Positions 1 through 7,605 of a stretch of DNA of 14,662 nt are shown here, piece after piece; the first letter of the stretch is position 1; the number at the start of each line of letters is the position of its first letter. A program made the position numbers and the translations under genes. Source of the stretch: Chitinophagaceae bacterium (lineage in GTDB: Bacteria; Bacteroidota; Bacteroidia; Chitinophagales; Chitinophagaceae); assembly GCA_025924755.1 (NCBI GenBank), contig JAICHT010000056.1:1-14662 (forward strand), read 5' to 3'. The notes under the pieces are model-generated. The model saw nothing but the letters and a program-made list of their open reading frames with translations. It was not told the DNA's origin and did no database searches.

Positions 1-126
1 AAAAATTGAAAATGCAATGGATGCTATTAGCGGGGTACCCATTTTTACAATCTTATATTACCAAAAATCTGAAATCCTGTAATCCTTCTCTAATATTATT
101 TGATATCTACCGGTTGCAATTTCTGG
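1..126. other. Window-edge region with no assignable gene
   Basis: This stretch lies downstream of the minus-strand glycosyltransferase. Two short reading frames run off the edge. A plus-strand frame stays open from base 2 to a TAA at 80-82 (27 codons, reading ...SGVPIFTILYYQKSEIL) and could be the tail of a convergent gene. A minus-strand frame from an ATG at 42-40 (MGTPLIASIAFSIF) could be the start of the next gene. Both are too short to be more than chance, and neither matches a family I know. I see no hairpin with a T-run, so the end of the glycosyltransferase transcript is not visible here. Confidence 0.3.
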
Positions 127-1227
127 TCAAAAATTATTAGCAAACACTTTTTGGTAATAACTGATTAGTTTCTTTTCTTCAGCCTGCCAGTTATATACTT
201 CTCTTGCTTGCATGCAGGCATGGCGCATATCCTGTAAAAGCGTTTCATCATGTATGGTTTCGTTAATAACAGCAGCAATGGACTTTAAGGAAAGATCACT
301 AATTAACACCGCAACTTTAAAACGATTATTGATATCACGATATACCGGGTAATCTACACATAACTGCGGTGTACCGGCATGCATATAGTCAAAAAAGCGA
401 TTGGCAAGTGAATAGTAATTACTTAAACCATTATTTTCAAACAGGGTAATACCAAGCGTGGCCCCGGCAGTAATCTGGGGTAGTACCTGCGGCATAATTT
501 TCCCTTTAAAAATTACTTTATGCTCAAGATGATAATGCTTTACTAACTCCACTGCTTGTTCTAAAAAATTACCATCACCACAAATCCATAGCGGCATATC
601 AATCCATTGAAAAGCGGGAATAAGGGTTTCAAAACTTCTTCCTTCATTTACTGCTCCTTGGTATAAAATATAAGGCTGCTCTTTATTTATAGTAAAACTT
701 TCTTTTTTCAACAGCGGCATATTGCGTATCACTTCGTAATCCACACCATATTCTTTTTGCAGTATATTTTTTATAGGTTGGTTTACCGTATACCCATATT
801 GATATTGCGGAACGGTTTTTCTTTCAACCTGTTTCCATATTTTGTAAATAGCAGGCCGGCTAACCACTTCCTTCATTTCACAAAAAAGTTCGTGTGCATC
901 ATACAGTCGTTTTTTAGCCCTGATTTTTGATGTCCATAAACAAGGTACAATCGTATCCAAATCAATAGCACCTATCAAATCCATTTTTTGAAAGAGAAGA
1001 AAAAAGAACAGCTTGATATTGTATTCTATGTAAAAAGATTTTCCTTTTGATGCAATGCAAAAAATTCTTTTTTGCCGGAAAGATTGTGGCAGTAATGCTT
1101 TTGACTTATTGCTGCTTCTGCCTACGAGTGTTACAATATATCCTGCATTTTGCAGCGATGTGCAAATGCGAATCATCCGCTGGTCGTAAAGCAAATCGTT
1201 CGTTACTGTAAATGTCAATCGCTTCAT
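127..1227 (-). CDS. Glycosyltransferase, GT-B fold, family 4-like
   Basis: Probable cytoplasmic glycosyltransferase of 366 residues that moves a sugar from a nucleotide donor onto a polysaccharide or glycolipid acceptor; donor and acceptor cannot be read from sequence. The N-terminal Rossmann half includes a YDAHE motif (109-113) common in Bacteroidota GT4 enzymes. The C-terminal donor-binding half begins near YILYQGAV (186-193), carries WICGDGN (about 214-220), and has LANRFFDYMHAG (274-285) where the EX7E motif normally sits. Here Asp280 stands in for the second Glu, as in the LPNKLFDYI-type relatives. The length is usual. There is no signal peptide or clear membrane segment, although a hydrophobic patch near 72-80 could touch the membrane. 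The ATG overlaps the stop of the upstream dehydrogenase (ATGA, 1227-1224), so the two are probably translationally coupled. The family call is secure; the exact role is not. Confidence 0.85.
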   Translation of the reverse strand: MKRLTFTVTNDLLYDQRMIRICTSLQNAGYIVTLVGRSSNKSKALLPQSFRQKRIFCIASKGKSFYIEYNIKLFFFLLFQKMDLIGAIDLDTIVPCLWTSKIRAKKRLYDAHELFCEMKEVVSRPAIYKIWKQVERKTVPQYQYGYTVNQPIKNILQKEYGVDYEVIRNMPLLKKESFTINKEQPYILYQGAVNEGRSFETLIPAFQWIDMPLWICGDGNFLEQAVELVKHYHLEHKVIFKGKIMPQVLPQITAGATLGITLFENNGLSNYYSLANRFFDYMHAGTPQLCVDYPVYRDINNRFKVAVLISDLSLKSIAAVINETIHDETLLQDMRHACMQAREVYNWQAEEKKLISYYQKVFANNF

Positions 1228-2237
1228 CCGGGTAATATCGTTTCAGCGGCTTTATAAATTTTTTCAATAATCTCCACGGTTTTTGCCGCATCGGAAGCAG
1301 TTACCGACTGGCTTTTGTTTTCGTCCAGTTCCTTTATTAGTTGCTCATATACTATATGGTGATTGCTCATAGAGCCTTTGTAAAAACCATATTGATTGGG
1401 GGTGTTGCTTTTAGGTAATTGCGGCTTATCCATATCTTTTGCCAGAAACCAGTCCAGCTCATTTAAGTATTGGCCGCCAATTTTCACCGTGCCTTTTTGC
1501 CCAAAAATAGTAATGGAGCCTTCCATATTTTGCTGGTAGGCGTTAATAGTATATTGTAAGGTGCCTATTACATTATTGTGCATTTGCAATAAAGCTGCAC
1601 CGGTATCTTCCAGCTCAAAATGTTTTCGTTGTCCGTAATTCGCCTTCAACGCTTTTACTTCTTTTACATCGCCAAGCAACCAGTATAACAAATCAATAAA
1701 ATGGCTGAACTGTGTATATAAAATCCCTCCATCCAATTGTTGTGTTCCTTTCCAGTCGCCGCTATAGTAGGCCTGTGGCCTGTTCCAGAAGCAGTTAATT
1801 TGAAAGCTGTATATTTTTCCAAGCTTATTTTCATCCAGCATTTTTTTTAGTAGCTGCACACCCGGGTTGTACCGGTTTTGCTTTACTACAAAAAGTTTTC
1901 TTTTAAAATGATAGGCTGTTTCTATCATTTGCCATGCGGCTACGCTGCTAATGCAAAGCGGCTTTTCGCACAGCACCTGCTTACCCGCCTGCAGCGATTT
2001 TATCGAATGTTCGGCATGCAGGCCGTTAGGTGTGCAGATACTTACAACATCCAATTGTTTTTCCGCTTTCAATAAATTGTCAATAGTGGTATATGGAGTT
2101 GCATGATACCGATTAGCAAAGGCTTCCGCCTTGTCTTTTATAATATCACATACGGCTACTAATCTTCCAACCTTTTGTATGTTTTCCGCGTGCCGCTGCG
2201 CTATTTTACCACATCCTATTATTGCAAACTGATACAT
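1224..2237 (-). CDS. Gfo/Idh/MocA oxidoreductase, WlbA/WbpB-like UDP-sugar 3-dehydrogenase
   Basis: NAD(P)-dependent sugar-nucleotide dehydrogenase of 337 residues. The N-terminal Rossmann fold starts with IIGCGKIAQRH (6-16), and the family's CEKP motif is at 90-93 with the likely catalytic Lys92. The second domain has NRYN (121-124), NCFWNR (148-153) and LDGGILYTQFSHFIDLLYW (168-186), placing the probable catalytic His at 179. The NCFWNR, TQFSHFIDLLYW and ITIFGQKGTVKIGGQYLN (about 247-264) blocks resemble WlbA/WbpB, which oxidise UDP-N-acetylglucosaminuronate at C3 on the way to 2,3-diacetamido uronic acids. That assignment is by family resemblance; another UDP-sugar substrate is possible. 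It is first of a two-gene operon with the glycosyltransferase (4-base overlap), which fits surface-polysaccharide synthesis. The aminotransferase and acetyltransferase partners are not in the window. The ATG at 2237 lies just behind a TACATTTG box. Confidence 0.88.
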   Translation of the reverse strand: MYQFAIIGCGKIAQRHAENIQKVGRLVAVCDIIKDKAEAFANRYHATPYTTIDNLLKAEKQLDVVSICTPNGLHAEHSIKSLQAGKQVLCEKPLCISSVAAWQMIETAYHFKRKLFVVKQNRYNPGVQLLKKMLDENKLGKIYSFQINCFWNRPQAYYSGDWKGTQQLDGGILYTQFSHFIDLLYWLLGDVKEVKALKANYGQRKHFELEDTGAALLQMHNNVIGTLQYTINAYQQNMEGSITIFGQKGTVKIGGQYLNELDWFLAKDMDKPQLPKSNTPNQYGFYKGSMSNHHIVYEQLIKELDENKSQSVTASDAAKTVEIIEKIYKAAETILPG

Positions 2238-2247
2238 ATTGTTCCGT

Positions 2248-2255
2248 CAAATGTA
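2248..2255 (-). promoter_or_regulatory. Candidate -7 box for the dehydrogenase-glycosyltransferase operon
   Basis: The minus strand reads TACATTTG, an exact match to the Bacteroidota -7 consensus TAnnTTTG, 10 bases ahead of the dehydrogenase ATG and just downstream of the previous gene's terminator. No TTTG is seen at the expected -33 distance, and the implied leader would be only a few bases, so this is tentative. Confidence 0.3.
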
Positions 2256-2267
2256 ATTCGTTCACCA

Positions 2268-2295
2268 ATAAAAAACCCTGCAATGTTGCAGGGTT
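2268..2295 (-). terminator. Intrinsic terminator of the outer-membrane barrel gene
   Basis: A perfect 10-base inverted repeat, AACCCTGCAA (2274-2283) and TTGCAGGGTT (2286-2295), has a 2-base centre, so in practice the loop is 4 bases or more with the innermost pairs open. On the minus strand it is followed by a run of Ts (2275-2270). It lies 20 bases past the stop of the barrel gene and separates that gene from the next operon. Confidence 0.88.
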
Positions 2296-2315
2296 GTAAA
2301 AAGGTGCAAATGCTA

Positions 2316-4928
2316 TTAGTAGTTTGCATTATCGGGGGTTGTATCATTTTCTGCTTTGGTGTTTTTCCGTTTAAATAAATTTGCATCGAACTTGCCAAAG
2401 CGATAATTGAAATTCAAGCGAAAAACCTGCCAGTCTCTTCTGCGCACGGCATCCTGGCTAAAGAGCGTTGATTCCGTATGCACGTCATATTTTTTTGTTC
2501 TAAAGATATCATTCACATTTAAAGAAAGCGAAGCGGCTTTGTTTTTCAGGAAGTCGTAACGGATCGCTGCATCCACACCATAGCTGGGGCGTATAAATCC
2601 TTGTGCAGTAGAACTTGCGCCGCCGCCAAAGCCTCCACGACCTCCGCCACTGCTGCCGCTGCCGCCTGGTGCGGAAATAATTTTGGATTGATAGTCTGCC
2701 GACAACTGGATGGAAAAGTTTTTAGGAAGTTTGAAGGTGTTATTGATCTTTAGAAAATAACTGATAAACTGGTTGGGCGTTGGTAAAGTATCAAGGTTGA
2801 TTTTTGCCGTAAACAAATTGATATTGGAAGTAATATCCCACCATTTGGTAATAGCGTTTCTGCCAATTAATTCCAGACCCGTTACATAACTCCTGTTGGC
2901 ATTGATATAGGTGTTTACAAAAATTGGATTTTTGCTGAATATCGTATCCACCTCTTTGCGCTGGTAGCGGGTAATAAGATCGTTGGTATTTTTAAAATAT
3001 ATGGATGCAATAAAATTGTCGCGGTTCTTAAATGTTTTTGAATACGACAACTCGAAGGAGTTGGTAAATTCGGGCTTCAGATCAGGATTACCACGGCTGA
3101 TGTTCAATGAATCGGAATAGTCGGTAAACGGAAACAACTGCCAGAAGTTTGGGCGATTGATTCTGCGGCTGTAATTCAGTTGCAGTTCATCATTATCCGA
3201 CAGCTTATCGTTTAGAAAAATACTTGGAAACAGGCTGATAGGAAATTTAATATTAAACGTTTCATTCTTTACCGGCAATATACCCTGGTAGTTGGAACTT
3301 TCTGCACGTAAGCCCGTTTGATAACCAAATTTACCGATACGGTTGGAAAAGGTAGCATAAGCAGCATATACCCGGTCTTCGCTGTTGTACACAATATTTT
3401 GGCCGGGCAGGTGGAAAGCCCTTCCATCCGGAAGTATGGCCAGATAGTCAGTAGCGCTGTTTACTTTTCTTCTAGCGGCACGTGCACCTAACTCCAGTTT
3501 TGCATTATCAGTTAACGGATTGGTATAATCGGTTTGGAGTATCAGATTACTATTTGTCCCGTTGCCTAATTGCTGCTGCCGGTAAGCATGGTCAAAATCT
3601 TTTTCGGGCAATCGGTAGTAATCCGTTTGTATTAAATTGGTATTGGAATTGGAACCGCTCTGGTAATTGGCATCTGCTGTTAACTCATGTCCCGTTTTTG
3701 GAAAGGTGTGTTTGTAGCTTAGCTGGTAGCCATAGTGTTTGAAATTATTTACAGAATTTGATATGCGGTGATTGTACCAGTTTAATGCTGTATCGTTGCC
3801 GTTTTTATTATAAATAGAATCAATAGTAATATCGCTGTTTGTATACGGCTTCATCTTTCCGCTTGCATAAGTGCCGCTTACAGTTACAGTATTGCGGTTA
3901 TCCAATAAAAAATCAAAACCGGCCCGGCCAAAGCCAAAAGCACCGCTCATATTGTTGTGATCTTGCTGCAATGAATTTGAGATGGTATCGCCAAACGTAG
4001 TTCTTGATGTGGTTCCGGTACCAACCGATTTACGCTGGTTAAAATTGCCACTGGCAAAAAAGTTTACTTTATTCTGGCGGATATTAAAATCGCCGCCGGC
4101 GCCTAACCTGCCACGGGAGTCCACATTGGCCCTGACATTGCCGCTATAGCCTACCTTTTTATTTTTCTTCAATACAATATTCAGCATTCCGGCTCCGCCA
4201 CCCGAGGCGTCAAATTTGGCAGATGGATTGGTAATCACTTCTACACTTTCAATAGCATCAGCGGGTATCTGTTCCAACGTAAGATTAGTGGGCCGTCCAT
4301 CTACAAATATTTGTGGGGTGGCGTTTCGCAGCGTTACGTTGCCATCAATATCTACCGACACGGAAGGCACATTTTTCATTACATCTACAGCCGAGCCTCC
4401 TGCTGAAACAATATTCTTATCTACATTAAAAACCTTGCGGTCAATGCCCATCTGCAAAAGTGGTTTCGATGCCGTAACCGTAACGGCGGACAAGGTTTTA
4501 TCATCTATCTGGAGTTTGATATTACCCAAATCTTTATCCAATGCACCCATCACCTCGGTAGCGTCCGTATTGCCAGCGTTTCTATTAGGCATTTGAAAAG
4601 ATACTGCCTGCTCAAAAGGTTTATAACCAATACCTGTCACTCTTAATGTATACCTTCCAAATGCAGGCACGTTTTCAATACTAAAATCGCCTTTTGGCGT
4701 GCTAAGCATACCCCCCACCACTATTTCTTTTGATGCTTTTGTAACCGAGTCGGTTTGCTTTTTTACAAGTGTTACTGAGGCCGCCTCAATTCCTTTATTT
4801 GCCACATCTACCACTTTGCCATACAGCCTGCCGGTCATTTGCTGCCCGCCCCGGTTACCACGCGGCGTTTGTGCAAATGAAAAAAAACATACAGCCATAC
4901 CAACGATCATCAGTACAATTTTCATCAT
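2316..4928 (-). CDS. TonB-dependent-receptor-like outer-membrane beta-barrel protein (CarboxypepD_reg + plug + barrel)
   Basis: Outer-membrane protein of 870 residues from the ATG at 4928. The frame opens earlier at a GTG (4934), but the ATG-ATG doublet at 4928-4923 is the likelier start. A signal peptide (about 1-20, ending SFAQ) is followed by a CarboxypepD_reg-like beta-sandwich (about 33-125), a TonB plug (about 155-255, including IFVDGRP and the IESVEVITNPSAKFDASG motif) and a large barrel of the OMP_b-brl_3 type. The barrel's last strand appears to be FRLNFNYRFG, followed by a polar tail of about 26 residues. A Gly/Ser/Arg-rich stretch (about 750-775, encoded near 2605-2680) interrupts the barrel, probably in a loop. 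This family usually transports or binds ligands at the cell surface; the ligand is unknown. No SusD partner is adjacent, so it is not a SusC/SusD pair. It is a single-gene unit with its own terminator and candidate promoter. Confidence 0.9.
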   Translation of the reverse strand: MMKIVLMIVGMAVCFFSFAQTPRGNRGGQQMTGRLYGKVVDVANKGIEAASVTLVKKQTDSVTKASKEIVVGGMLSTPKGDFSIENVPAFGRYTLRVTGIGYKPFEQAVSFQMPNRNAGNTDATEVMGALDKDLGNIKLQIDDKTLSAVTVTASKPLLQMGIDRKVFNVDKNIVSAGGSAVDVMKNVPSVSVDIDGNVTLRNATPQIFVDGRPTNLTLEQIPADAIESVEVITNPSAKFDASGGGAGMLNIVLKKNKKVGYSGNVRANVDSRGRLGAGGDFNIRQNKVNFFASGNFNQRKSVGTGTTSRTTFGDTISNSLQQDHNNMSGAFGFGRAGFDFLLDNRNTVTVSGTYASGKMKPYTNSDITIDSIYNKNGNDTALNWYNHRISNSVNNFKHYGYQLSYKHTFPKTGHELTADANYQSGSNSNTNLIQTDYYRLPEKDFDHAYRQQQLGNGTNSNLILQTDYTNPLTDNAKLELGARAARRKVNSATDYLAILPDGRAFHLPGQNIVYNSEDRVYAAYATFSNRIGKFGYQTGLRAESSNYQGILPVKNETFNIKFPISLFPSIFLNDKLSDNDELQLNYSRRINRPNFWQLFPFTDYSDSLNISRGNPDLKPEFTNSFELSYSKTFKNRDNFIASIYFKNTNDLITRYQRKEVDTIFSKNPIFVNTYINANRSYVTGLELIGRNAITKWWDITSNINLFTAKINLDTLPTPNQFISYFLKINNTFKLPKNFSIQLSADYQSKIISAPGGSGSSGGGRGGFGGGASSTAQGFIRPSYGVDAAIRYDFLKNKAASLSLNVNDIFRTKKYDVHTESTLFSQDAVRRRDWQVFRLNFNYRFGKFDANLFKRKNTKAENDTTPDNANY

Positions 4929-4946
4929 GTTCACTTTTTATATTGT

Positions 4947-4979
4947 AAAATTTTATCTGCATTCCTGCACGGAAACAAA
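4947..4979 (-). promoter_or_regulatory. Candidate promoter of the outer-membrane barrel gene
   Basis: On the minus strand, TTTG (4979-4976) is followed after 20 bases by TAAAATTTT (4955-4947). Spacing fits the Bacteroidota TTTG / TAnnTTTG arrangement, though the -7 box is imperfect. The start would fall near 4941, giving a leader of about a dozen bases to the ATG at 4928. Confidence 0.38.
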
Positions 4980-5050
4980 CAGCGAAGGTACTTATACAAT
5001 AAGGCTATAGCGTAGATATTAACCTTATTTAACCTGAATACATCGGAGGC

Positions 5051-5081
5051 AAAAAGAAAAAACCCCGGCAGTATACCGGGG
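5051..5081 (-). terminator. Intrinsic terminator of tRNA-His
   Basis: On the minus strand CCCCGG (5081-5076), a 7-base loop and CCGGGG (5068-5063) form a GC-only stem, followed by six Ts, a C and five more Ts (5062-5051). It starts 5 bases past the tRNA 3' end. Confidence 0.9.
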
Positions 5082-5085
5082 CCTG

Positions 5086-5160
5086 GGTGACTGAGGGGTC
5101 TCGAACCCCCGACCCTCAGAACCACAATCTGATGCTCTAACCAACTGAGCTACAGTCACC
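5086..5160 (-). tRNA. tRNA-His (anticodon GTG)
   Basis: The minus strand folds into a complete cloverleaf. The acceptor is GTGACTG / CAGTCAC, with an extra 5' G at 5160 facing C73 at 5086. This G-1:C73 pair is the identity hallmark of histidine tRNA. The D arm is GCTC...GAGC. The anticodon stem TCAGA/TCTGA encloses the loop TTGTGGT, putting anticodon GTG at 5125-5123 (reads CAC and CAT). The T arm is GGGGG-TTCGAGA-CCCCT, with one G-T pair. No 3' CCA is encoded, so it must be added after transcription. The gene stands alone with its own terminator and a perfect -7 box upstream. Confidence 0.97.
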
Positions 5161-5173
5161 ATTTATGAGAAGG

Positions 5174-5181
5174 CAAAAGTA
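5174..5181 (-). promoter_or_regulatory. -7 box of the tRNA-His promoter
   Basis: The minus strand reads TACTTTTG, an exact TAnnTTTG match, ending 13 bases before the mature tRNA 5' end. Transcription would start close to position 5167. No clear TTTG is visible at -33. Confidence 0.5.
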
Positions 5182-5357
5182 ACAAAATACCTTTACACTT
5201 AGCAGGGCTTTCCATATTTAGTAGGTAAAAAGCTTCATTTTATTTTGGTAAAGCATTTGTATATACTTAATACAAACCTTTTCGCTATTTTAAAATCCGT
5301 TTATCAAAAACGTTTGTTATAATAGAAGATTGAATTAGTAATCGCTTTTTTTTGACT

Positions 5358-5365
5358 TATTTTTG
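5358..5365 (+). promoter_or_regulatory. Candidate -7 box of the prc promoter
   Basis: TATTTTTG matches TAnnTTTG exactly and sits 34 bases ahead of the ATG at 5400. If it works, transcription starts near 5371-5373. That would rule out the upstream in-frame TTG at 5352, make the ATG at 5370 nearly leaderless, and favour 5400 as the start codon. No -33 TTTG is seen at the right spacing. Confidence 0.35.
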
Positions 5366-5399
5366 GTATATGCCCAAGGCACTTAAATATTTATTCAGT

Positions 5400-7556
5400 A
5401 TGAAGAGACTTCCGTTGTTGCTGTTAATGTTGGCAGGTGGTATTTTTTTGGCTTTTAAAACCATGGGTACCAGTAAAACAAATCCTCCCACAAGGTATGA
5501 ACGCATTTTACAAATAGTAGGAGAAATCCTTGCACAGGGTCATTATAGCCCGAAAGACATTAATGACGATTTCTCTAAGAAAGTATTTACAAAATATCTC
5601 GAAGCGTTAGATCCGGATAAGAACATATTAATGCAGCAGGATATTGATGCGCTGCGCGGACAATATGAAACTAAACTCGATGATGAAATAAAAGGTGCAC
5701 CGGTTGAGTTTTTTTTAGCAGCCGGAAAGGTTTTTAATAAGAGAGTAGATGAAGCTGCACAACTCTATAAAAGCATATTGGCAAAACCGTTTGATTTTAA
5801 AGTAGATGAAACGATTACTACCGATCCTAAAAAATTAAATTTTCCGGCCAACGAAGCCGAACGCAGGGAAATGTGGCGCAAACGCTTGAAGTACCTGACG
5901 CTGGAACGCTATTCAGAATCGCTGGACATTCGCGAAAAGAACAAAGGGCAAAAAGGCTTCGTGGTGAAATCGGATGCGGATTTGGAAAAAGATGCAAGAG
6001 AGAAGGTTCTGAAAGTGATGGATAAAATCTTTGACCGCTATCACTACAAATTTACCGATGATGATAAGTTTGATCTGTATGTAAATACCATCACCAGTAT
6101 GATGGATCCATATACCGAATATTTTTCTCCTGTAGAAAAAAGATCGTTTGATGAACAGTTGAGCGGAACATTTTTTGGCATCGGCGCTTCTTTAAAAGAT
6201 GACGATGGTAATATTAAGATTGCTACCGTAGTTACCGGAAGCCCGGCTGACAAATCGAAACAAGTAGAAATAGGAGATGTTATTACAAAAGTGGCGCAAG
6301 GCGACCAACCTGCTGTAGACTTGTCTGGTTATGCAGTAGAAGATGCAGTGAAGCTCATTCGTGGCCAAAAAGGTACAGAAGTAAAGCTGACGTTGAAGAA
6401 AAAAGACGGCACTTTAAAAACCGTTTCATTAATAAGAGACCAAATTACACTGGACGAAACATTTGCCAGGAGTGCTGTTATCAATAACGGAACTTCTAAA
6501 ATCGGGTACATTTTTTTACCGGAGTTTTATGCGGACTTTGATCATCCAAACGGTAGCCGTAGTGCTGTAGATGTGGCTAAAGAAGTAACCAAACTGAAGC
6601 AGGCGAATGTAGATGGCATTGTAATAGACCTTAGAAATAATGGCGGCGGCTCTTTAAACGATGTAGTGCAAATGGTAGGACTGTTTGTGCCGGAGGGACC
6701 TGTGGTACAGGTTAAAGATAGAGATGGTAATCCTACTGTGCTAAAAGACCGGGATGGCAGTGTGCTTTACAGTGGTCCACTGGCGGTAATGGTTAATGAG
6801 TTTAGCGCTTCCGCTTCAGAAATTTTTGCAGCTGCTATACAGGACTATAACCGCGGCGTAATAATAGGAAGCACCAGCACGTATGGCAAAGGTTCCGTAC
6901 AGCGGAGCATTGGCCTGGATCCTCAATCTAACTTTACGTCTACCAATTCCGATCTAGGTAGTCTGAAGTTGACTTTACAGAAATTTTACCGCATAAACGG
7001 AGGTTCTACCCAGTTAAAAGGGGTAACGCCTGATATCGTCATACCTGATCAATATGAATATTTAAAGTTGAGAGAAAAGGATAACACCAATGCTTTGCCC
7101 TGGGATGAAATCAGTAAGGCGTCCTATAAATTGTGGGATCCTGGATATAACCTGCAAACCATTAAAAACCTCGAAAACCAGCGTATCGCTAAAGACTCTG
7201 CTTTCAGAATCATTCAGCAGGGTACGGAAAGGCTTTCCAGGCTTAACGATAAAGAATACAATCTTGAAATTGATAAGTACCGGCAAGAGCAAAAGCTTAT
7301 TAAGGCTGCAGTTCAAAAAATGGATACGGCGTTGAAACTACCTTCGCAGGATCAGTTGAATGTGTCTTTTTTAAAGCAAGATTCCTTAAGGTATAATAGT
7401 ATTGATAAAGATAAGATGGAGCGCTACAACCAATGGCTGAAAGCCCTTGGCAAAGATATCTACCTGGATCAGGCAGTAAAAGTGATTGATGATATTGAGA
7501 AACAGGAAAGCATCAATGGCAAAACCGCTAACAAGCCAGCCATGAGCCCAATGTAA
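5400..7556 (+). CDS. prc: Carboxy-terminal processing protease, Prc/Tsp type (S41A)
   Basis: Exported serine protease of 718 residues (E. coli Prc is about 680) that trims or degrades periplasmic proteins from their C-termini. Counting from the ATG at 5400: hydrophobic signal or anchor segment (2-20, RLPLLLLMLAGGIFLAF), N-terminal helical domain like that of Prc (about 30-245), PDZ domain (about 250-345), and S41 core (about 360-555). The core holds DLRNNGGG and the dyad Ser471 (in NEFSASASE) with Lys497 (in YGKGSVQ). A Prc-type C-terminal domain (DUF3340) follows, recognised from ALPWDEI and RIAKD, as in E. coli Prc. The dyad spacing is one residue longer than in E. coli. The start is uncertain: the frame also contains a TTG at 5352 and an ATG at 5370. 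I chose 5400 because the signal sequence begins there. It is a single-gene unit ending at a bidirectional terminator. Confidence 0.93.
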   Translation: MKRLPLLLLMLAGGIFLAFKTMGTSKTNPPTRYERILQIVGEILAQGHYSPKDINDDFSKKVFTKYLEALDPDKNILMQQDIDALRGQYETKLDDEIKGAPVEFFLAAGKVFNKRVDEAAQLYKSILAKPFDFKVDETITTDPKKLNFPANEAERREMWRKRLKYLTLERYSESLDIREKNKGQKGFVVKSDADLEKDAREKVLKVMDKIFDRYHYKFTDDDKFDLYVNTITSMMDPYTEYFSPVEKRSFDEQLSGTFFGIGASLKDDDGNIKIATVVTGSPADKSKQVEIGDVITKVAQGDQPAVDLSGYAVEDAVKLIRGQKGTEVKLTLKKKDGTLKTVSLIRDQITLDETFARSAVINNGTSKIGYIFLPEFYADFDHPNGSRSAVDVAKEVTKLKQANVDGIVIDLRNNGGGSLNDVVQMVGLFVPEGPVVQVKDRDGNPTVLKDRDGSVLYSGPLAVMVNEFSASASEIFAAAIQDYNRGVIIGSTSTYGKGSVQRSIGLDPQSNFTSTNSDLGSLKLTLQKFYRINGGSTQLKGVTPDIVIPDQYEYLKLREKDNTNALPWDEISKASYKLWDPGYNLQTIKNLENQRIAKDSAFRIIQQGTERLSRLNDKEYNLEIDKYRQEQKLIKAAVQKMDTALKLPSQDQLNVSFLKQDSLRYNSIDKDKMERYNQWLKALGKDIYLDQAVKVIDDIEKQESINGKTANKPAMSPM

Positions 7557-7573
7557 GTAAACATTAATTAAAT

Positions 7574-7603
7574 AAAAAAGCCAGCATCAACGCTGGCTTT
7601 TTT
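7574..7603. terminator. Bidirectional terminator between prc and the DinB-family gene
   Basis: Six As, GCCAGC (7580-7585), a 6-base loop, GCTGGC (7592-7597) and six Ts (7598-7603) make a symmetrical hairpin with a T-run on both strands. It lies 17 bases past the prc stop and 2 bases past the stop of the convergent gene, so it can serve both. Confidence 0.93.
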
Positions 7604-7605
7604 AT

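Larger units (their letters stand above)
5161..5399. other. Divergent intergenic region between tRNA-His and prc
   Basis: This AT-rich 239-base gap lies between two divergently transcribed genes and should hold both promoters. It contains the tRNA -7 box (5174-5181) and a candidate box for the protease (5358-5365). A TATAAT hexamer at 5318-5323 has no TTGACA-like partner. I see no further gene, hairpin or repeat. Confidence 0.6.

Noticed and set aside
4216..4596. 126-codon plus-strand open frame opposite the plug domain of the outer-membrane barrel
   Set aside because: The minus-strand plug motifs are clear; the opposite frame has low-complexity Ser/Thr/Ile content typical of antisense reading.
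4931..5125. 64-codon minus-strand open frame running through the tRNA-His gene and its terminator
   Set aside because: It overlaps a perfect tRNA cloverleaf and a terminator hairpin, so it is not a protein gene.
5318..5323. TATAAT hexamer as a sigma70-type promoter for prc
   Set aside because: There is no TTGACA-like element at 16-18 bases, and Bacteroidota primary sigma factors use a different consensus; such a hexamer is common by chance in AT-rich DNA.
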